From Angelakisella massiliensis (lineage in GTDB: Bacteria; Bacillota; Clostridia; Oscillospirales; Ruminococcaceae): a stretch of DNA of 64,000 nt. Numbering within the stretch: the stretch's first letter is position 1; the number at the start of each line of letters is the position of its first letter. Where the stretch lies: contig NZ_LT629944.1 in assembly GCF_900104675.1 (NCBI RefSeq), positions 372,001 through 436,000 on the forward strand. Direction: 5' to 3'. Both the position numbers and the translations under genes were made by a program. The notes below the pieces were generated by a model, which was not told the origin of the DNA, searched no databases, and saw only the letters and a list, made by a program, of their open reading frames with translations. Positions 59,430-64,000 of this stretch are shown one piece after another.

Positions 59430-59914
59430 TACGGCAGAAAAAGCAGCCCGCATCTTTGGGGTGGATTGCGGCAATACTAGGTAAGTGCAAAACGTCCGCC
59501 GGACAAATCGGCCCAGGGGGATACATCCCAAAGGACCGGTTCTATGGAGGCTCGCTTCCTGGCAGCAACCATATCACAGGAGGTTGCCTGTCATTGTTCC
59601 GATAACCTCCTGGAGATCGTTTTTTCCATTGTGCTCTTATTTTCTCTGGTTCTGTCGCTTTTGCTTTGCTGTGCCGCCTCTTCTTCCTTTTGAAAAAAGA
59701 GTTGGCTGCTGCCCTTCTATGGGCGGCTGGGCATTCTCAGCAGATGAGCTCTTTTAAAAAAAATAGAATGGGCCTTCACCATGGGAGATATCGCTGGCAG
59801 GACTGGCGTTTCATTTTCATCCAATATCCGCTTTATGAAATCATGGTTTTCGTTTATACGGATCATTCTTTTATAAACAAGGCGCTTCCGAAGAGGAATG
59901 TGGGAGGATCTTTT
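59430..59914 (+). promoter_or_regulatory. Long leader of the 2-hydroxycarboxylate symporter gene with an internal hairpin
   Basis: About 485 bases with no convincing gene (the ORF reading into it is only an in-frame extension). A hairpin AGGAGGTT...AACCTCCT (59578-59611) followed by GGAGATCGTTTTTT looks like an attenuator. Small inverted repeats upstream (GGGGGATACATCCC near 59516) suggest a folded leader. No known riboswitch class is recognised. Confidence 0.4.
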
Positions 59915-61216
59915 ATGTTCGATCAGAAATTTGAAGTAAAAACCTTTGGATTACCATTATGGCTGGCCTGTATCGTTACCGCTGTGGCAATCATCGCGGC
60001 GACAACCGGCGCTCTCTCCGCGGACCTGGCGGGAAGCTTCGTACTGATGCTCTCTATTGGTTTTATCTGTAATGAAATCGGCGAGCGGATTCCTTTCTGG
60101 AACAGCTATATTGGCGGCGGTCTGGTGCTGACTTTTCTGGTTTCCGCTTTTCTGTTTACCTACAACATCATCCCGCAAAAATACGCGGACGCAGTCGGTA
60201 TGGTGATGGATGACGCCGATTTTCTGACCTTTTTTATCATTTTCCTCATCACCGGCTCCATCCTTTCTCTGGACAGAAAGCTGCTGCTCAGGTCCTTTGC
60301 CGGCTACATCCCCACCATTTTAGGAGGACTTGTGGGCGCTGGTGTTCTTGGCATCGCTGCCGGATTACTATTTGGGGTCAATCCTGTAAACATTCTGCTG
60401 AAATATGTACTGCCTATTATGGGTGGCGGCAATGGCGCCGGAGCTGTTCCCCTGAGCCAGATCTATGAGACTGTTACCGGCGATCCCGCGGCAAATTATT
60501 ACTCCTTCGCCATTACCATCCTGACCATTGCCAATATTTTCGCCATTCTGACCGCTGCGGTTCTCCACAAAATCGGAACCAAAAAGCCTTGCTGGACCGG
60601 TGACGGCACCAACTTGATCCGTTCCGGCGGAGAACTGGCCAGTGAAGGCGCTGCCGTCAAAGTGACCATGAAGGACTTGGGGGGCGCTTTCTTCCTGTCC
60701 ATCGGCTTCTACGCTTTGGGAATGTTATTTGCCAAAACCATTCTGCCTGCTGTTTTCGGCACCCCCATCCATCAGTTCGCTTATATGATTATCTTTGTCG
60801 CTTTGGCAGCGGGCTTGGGCATCATCCCGGACAATGTGCGGGCAGGCGCCAAAAAGCTGCAATCCTTCTTTTCCAGCAATCTGATCCTTATCATCATGGT
60901 GGGAGTGGGTGTGGATACCAATATCATTGAGCTGGTAAACGCCATTACTCCCGGCAATATGGTCATCGCTCTGGCCATTGTGGTTGGCGCTGTGCTGGGC
61001 GCCGCTGTGGTGGGCTATCTGGTTGGGTTCTATCCCATTGATCCCGCCATCACTGCCGGCCTGTGTATGGCCAACCGGGGCGGTTCCGGCGATCTGGCGG
61101 TGCTTGGGGCTTCCAAGAGGATGCCCCTGATGGCTTACGCCCAGCTCTCTTCCCGCTTGGGCGGCGGCATCGTGCTGATTATCGGTTCCGCATTGCTTGG
61201 GGCTTTTCTCAAATAA
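59915..61216 (+). CDS. 2-hydroxycarboxylate (citrate/malate) symporter, 2HCT family
   Basis: A 433-residue membrane protein of the CitS/CimH family with two re-entrant loops, visible as GGGNGAGAVPLSQIY in the first half and ANRGGSGDLAVLGASKRM in the second. About 11 helices are expected. These carriers bring in citrate or malate with sodium or protons. Its place right after citrate lyase points to citrate. The frame is open to 59666, but ATG 59915 has a GGGAGGA site and gives a normal N-terminus. It is on its own transcript, separated from citE by a terminator and a long leader. Confidence 0.92.
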   Translation: MFDQKFEVKTFGLPLWLACIVTAVAIIAATTGALSADLAGSFVLMLSIGFICNEIGERIPFWNSYIGGGLVLTFLVSAFLFTYNIIPQKYADAVGMVMDDADFLTFFIIFLITGSILSLDRKLLLRSFAGYIPTILGGLVGAGVLGIAAGLLFGVNPVNILLKYVLPIMGGGNGAGAVPLSQIYETVTGDPAANYYSFAITILTIANIFAILTAAVLHKIGTKKPCWTGDGTNLIRSGGELASEGAAVKVTMKDLGGAFFLSIGFYALGMLFAKTILPAVFGTPIHQFAYMIIFVALAAGLGIIPDNVRAGAKKLQSFFSSNLILIIMVGVGVDTNIIELVNAITPGNMVIALAIVVGAVLGAAVVGYLVGFYPIDPAITAGLCMANRGGSGDLAVLGASKRMPLMAYAQLSSRLGGGIVLIIGSALLGAFLK

Positions 61217-61239
61217 CGCATCCTTTTTCATACCATATA

Positions 61240-61278
61240 CACAGGGCACGTCTTTCGGGAGAAAAGGCGTGCCCTGTG
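61240..61278 (+). terminator. Hairpin after the symporter gene
   Basis: A perfect 11-bp stem CACAGGGCACG with CGTGCCCTGTG. The T-run is missing on the plus strand, so the terminator call is moderate. Confidence 0.5.
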
Positions 61279-61398
61279 CTGATCAGAAATATCCTGGAAA
61301 GAGCTTTTCTCAAAAGGTCTGCCCGCTGTTCCAATTCCACTCCAAAGTCATCGGATTCATGGTATAATGGCCAAAAGAAGCCACTGGAGGGAACGGCC

Positions 61399-62145
61399 AT
61401 GATCTACGTCACCGGAGATACCCATGGGGATTTTGAACGATTTCAGGAGGAATACTTCCCGGAACAAAAGAATATGACCAAGGATGATTTTGTCATCATC
61501 TGCGGCGATTTCGGCGGGGTCTGGGACGGCAGCAAACGGGAACGCCGCCAGCTGGACCGGCTGGAGCAGCTGCCCTTCACCCTCCTGTTTGTTTCCGGCA
61601 ACCATGAGAATTTTGACCGGCTGGCAAAATATCCGGTGGAAGAGTGGAACGGCGGAAAGATCCAGCGTATCCGTCCTCACGTGATCCATCTCCTCCGTGG
61701 ACAGGTATTCCAGCTGGAGGGACGTCTTTTTTTCACCATGGGCGGCGGGAAGAGCCATGACATTGAGGATGGCATCCTTAACCCTTTCGCCCAGGACTTT
61801 CAGGAGCAATATGTTTTATATCGGGGGATGGGGGCCCGATTCCGGGTCAATCACCGCACCTGGTGGAAGGAGGAACTGCCCTCACCACAGGAATACCAGC
61901 AGGCCAGAGAGACACTGGAACATATCAATTGGTCGGTGGACTATATCATTACCCACTGCGCCCCCAACAGCATTTTGGACCAGCTGGGGGATCGTTCCTA
62001 TGAGCATGACCAACTGACGGACTTTTTAGAGGAAGTCATCTCCAAAGCTCAGTTTCGTTACTGGCTTTTCGGCCATTACCATGACAATCGGATTTTGGAT
62101 AAACGCTATGTTCTCCTTTGGGAGCAGATCGTCAGGGTGCTGTAG
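61399..62145 (+). CDS. Metallophosphoesterase (calcineurin-like)
   Basis: A 248-residue phosphoesterase with the full calcineurin-like ligand set: GDTHGDFERF at the start, CGDFGGVWDG, GNHENFDRL, and GHYHDNRIL near the end. The middle has HCAPNSIL. The target is unknown; phages and many Clostridia carry such proteins. The frame is open to 61063, but ATG 61399 has GGAGGGAA and gives the family start. It stands alone between the symporter and the mgl-type gene. Confidence 0.9.
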   Translation: MIYVTGDTHGDFERFQEEYFPEQKNMTKDDFVIICGDFGGVWDGSKRERRQLDRLEQLPFTLLFVSGNHENFDRLAKYPVEEWNGGKIQRIRPHVIHLLRGQVFQLEGRLFFTMGGGKSHDIEDGILNPFAQDFQEQYVLYRGMGARFRVNHRTWWKEELPSPQEYQQARETLEHINWSVDYIITHCAPNSILDQLGDRSYEHDQLTDFLEEVISKAQFRYWLFGHYHDNRILDKRYVLLWEQIVRVL

Positions 62146-62358
62146 GTTCTTGAAATCCATAGCCTGGTATCTTTTGGAATGATGCCTCTGCCACAGTTTT
62201 CCCCTTTTTCCAGGGCAGGACACTTCATAGCTCTTTCATACAACCATGTACCAGGGCTCTTGATGGCAAACCTTTCCCCTATTCTGTCCAACTTTTACAT
62301 CGGTATCATGAATGGGGACGCGGCAATCCTTTTTCAGACAACACTGATCTATAAAAGC

Positions 62359-62389
62359 AAAAAACCACCGGCTGAACCGGTGGTTTTTT
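62359..62389. terminator. Bidirectional terminator next to mglC
   Basis: A 13-bp stem with A-run and T-run ends (62359-62371 with 62377-62389). It serves the minus-strand permease gene, whose stop is 17 bases away. Confidence 0.85.
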
Positions 62390-62405
62390 ATTTCGCAAAG
62401 AAATA

Positions 62406-64000
62406 TTACTTTTTCTGAACGTACTTTAGGCAGTCCAGCATAACCGCAACGAGGATGATGATACCGGAGAAAACGAACTGGAGGTTGGTATCAATACCCA
62501 GGGTGGTCAGGGAGTATGTAAGAGCGGTGAAGATAAAGACACCCACAACAACGCCGGAGATCTTACCGATACCACCGGTGAAGGAGATACCGCCCACGAC
62601 GCAGGCAGCGATGGCGTCCATTTCCCAGCCCTGGCCATAAGCGGCGGAACCGGAACCCACCATACGGATGCACTCCAGCCAGGAGCCGAAGCCGTACAGG
62701 ATACCTGCCAGAATGAAAGCGCCTACAGTAACGCGGAACACGGAGATACCGGAAACCGCGGCAGCCTCGGCGTTTCCGCCCACAGCGTACAGATTCTTAC
62801 CAAAGGTGGTCTTGTTCCAGATGAACCATACAATGACCACAGCGGCCACGGCCCACAGAATGATGGTGGGGAATTTGCCGATTCTGGGGATGATCATGCC
62901 GGGAATGGAAGGATCAATGGCACCGAAGGAAACGCCCTTGGTGGAATAAGTGACCAAACCGAAGATTACCAGCATGTTGGCCATGGTGGAGATGAAGGGG
63001 TGCATCTTGAACTTGGCGGTAAAGAAACCGGCAATGGTGGTAAAGATGGTGCACAGCACGATGCAGACGATCAGGGACAGGAAGACCCGGGCCATCACAG
63101 GCAGTGTGCTGAAGTCAAACACATGACCGAACACAGAACCGGTGTTGGGGCCATTGTGCATCACAATGGTGGCGGCTGTCATACCCATACCTACCATACG
63201 TCCAATGGACAGGTCGGTACCGGCCAGCAGGATCAGTCCCGCAACACCCAAAGCCAGGAACATTCTGGGAGAAGCCTGCTGGAGGATGTTGAGAATATTA
63301 TTGACTGTCAGCAGGGGTACATTCTTGACAATGGGGGTGATGATGCACAGGGCGATAAAGATGACGATAATGGCGATGTACAGACCGTTTTTCAGGAAGA
63401 AGTCCCGACGGTTGAAGGTGTATTGATAATTTTCCCACCGCTGAGCCATCATCTCGGGGAAGGTGAATTTGGACATCCGCAGCATATCGATCAGGTGATA
63501 CTTGTAATCGAAAGCGGCGTGACGGCGATCCTTGATCTGCTGCAGATCCTTGGCCAGCTGCATCTTGGCGTCAAACAGCTGGTTTTTGTAGACGTATTTC
63601 TCGTCTTTGATCTCCTTTTGATCGGTCAGCTTGGCAATGGTCGCCTGATGCTCTTTCTCCAGCTGCGCCACAGCGCTCTGGTATTTCTGCCGGGCGACTA
63701 CCTTTTCCTCCTGGCAGCTGGCCAGCACAGGCTGATAGTACTCGGTGTCGAAATGAGCCTTGATATAGCCCTCAGCATCAGCAATCAGCTTGGAAACCTC
63801 GTCCTTGTTCTTGGCTTCCACCGCTTTGGCGGCTTCCAGCTCCTTGTTCATCTTTTCCCGCAGAGCGGTCTTTTCCTCCTGGGTATAGATGCGGTCCCGC
63901 TTGAGGTTGTCCAGGTTGTTCTGGAGCTCTACCACCTTATCGGTACCGTTTTCCCGCAGGGCATCGATCTTTGATTGGATATTGCCGACATACTCGTCAA
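62406..64000 (-). CDS. mglC: Galactose/methylgalactoside-type ABC permease with long coiled-coil N-terminus (partial)
   Basis: The gene runs off the right edge in frame, so its start is not seen. The last 330 residues are an MglC/RbsC-type permease: first helix FLKNGLYIAIIVIF, then LAGTDLSIGRMVGMG, GGNAEAAAVSGI, and GGISFTGGIGKISGVVVG. MglC is normally about 335 residues and starts with this helix. Here at least 200 extra residues, rich in Glu, Lys, Gln and Ala with coiled-coil heptads, precede it. The gene presumably ends an mglBAC operon outside the window. Confidence 0.85.
   Translation of the reverse strand, partial: DEYVGNIQSKIDALRENGTDKVVELQNNLDNLKRDRIYTQEEKTALREKMNKELEAAKAVEAKNKDEVSKLIADAEGYIKAHFDTEYYQPVLASCQEEKVVARQKYQSAVAQLEKEHQATIAKLTDQKEIKDEKYVYKNQLFDAKMQLAKDLQQIKDRRHAAFDYKYHLIDMLRMSKFTFPEMMAQRWENYQYTFNRRDFFLKNGLYIAIIVIFIALCIITPIVKNVPLLTVNNILNILQQASPRMFLALGVAGLILLAGTDLSIGRMVGMGMTAATIVMHNGPNTGSVFGHVFDFSTLPVMARVFLSLIVCIVLCTIFTTIAGFFTAKFKMHPFISTMANMLVIFGLVTYSTKGVSFGAIDPSIPGMIIPRIGKFPTIILWAVAAVVIVWFIWNKTTFGKNLYAVGGNAEAAAVSGISVFRVTVGAFILAGILYGFGSWLECIRMVGSGSAAYGQGWEMDAIAACVVGGISFTGGIGKISGVVVGVFIFTALTYSLTTLGIDTNLQFVFSGIIILVAVMLDCLKYVQKK

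Overview
The window reads as chromosomal DNA of a low-to-mid GC (roughly 55 %) anaerobic Gram-positive of the Clostridia, most likely the Oscillospiraceae/Ruminococcaceae. The grounds are strong AGGAGG-type ribosome binding sites with frequent GTG and TTG starts, lipobox-anchored binding proteins instead of periplasmic ones, a T-box leader, sigma-A type promoters, a ferredoxin-ATPase/NifX metal cluster, citrate lyase genes and many short ABC sugar-uptake operons. The genus is an inference. Both ends are cut inside genes: the pheA 3' end on the left and an mglC-like permease on the right.

Layout. 1-2.1 kb: end of an aromatic amino acid operon (pheA end, a fused aroE-aroK, aroQ). 2.4-9.6 kb (minus): a two-component system (regulator, kinase), then a MacB/HlyD-type export system with an extra lipoprotein. 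9.7-12.9 kb: two surface-polysaccharide genes, an undecaprenyl-phosphate sugar transferase and a family 2 glycosyltransferase. 12.9-13.2 kb: a structured repeat element between two copies of a hairpin. 13.4-16.3 kb (minus): a NifX / 4Fe-4S ATPase / UPF0251 regulator cluster. 16.5-17.2 kb: an aspartate/glutamate racemase-family gene. 17.4-22.2 kb: polyamine uptake, with potD on one strand and a P-II-like gene plus potABC on the other. 22.5-23.6 kb: a secreted GH25 muramidase. 23.7-30.2 kb (minus): an alpha-galactoside locus (AraC regulator, GH36 alpha-galactosidase, two permeases, binding protein).

30.9-37.3 kb: an esterase, a condensation-like acyltransferase, a zinc-ribbon membrane protein, a histidine phosphatase and an amylosucrase-like GH13 enzyme. 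37.7-40.2 kb: a TetR regulator, a four-copy tandem array of the same structured repeat between duplicated hairpins, and a FucO-type lactaldehyde reductase. 40.4-44.0 kb: a T-box leader ahead of an acyl-CoA synthetase and a sodium:solute symporter. 44.4-47.5 kb: rsmA, tRNA-Arg, a transglutaminase-like protein, tRNA-Leu and a second family of hairpin repeats around a 71-residue ORF. 47.7-55.0 kb: an RpiR regulator divergent from a phosphodiesterase, ABC importer, PHP phosphoesterase and zinc dehydrogenase operon. 55.5-61.2 kb: a LysR regulator divergent from citF-citD-citE, then a 2-hydroxycarboxylate symporter. 61.4-64 kb: a metallophosphoesterase and an MglC-type permease with an unusually long coiled-coil N-terminus.

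Much of the region is nutrient-acquisition modules, each with its own regulator. The most interesting non-coding signals are the structured repeat whose hairpins covary between loci and which sits between 30-36 bp duplications of local terminator-like hairpins, and the T-box that controls a non-tRNA-synthetase operon.
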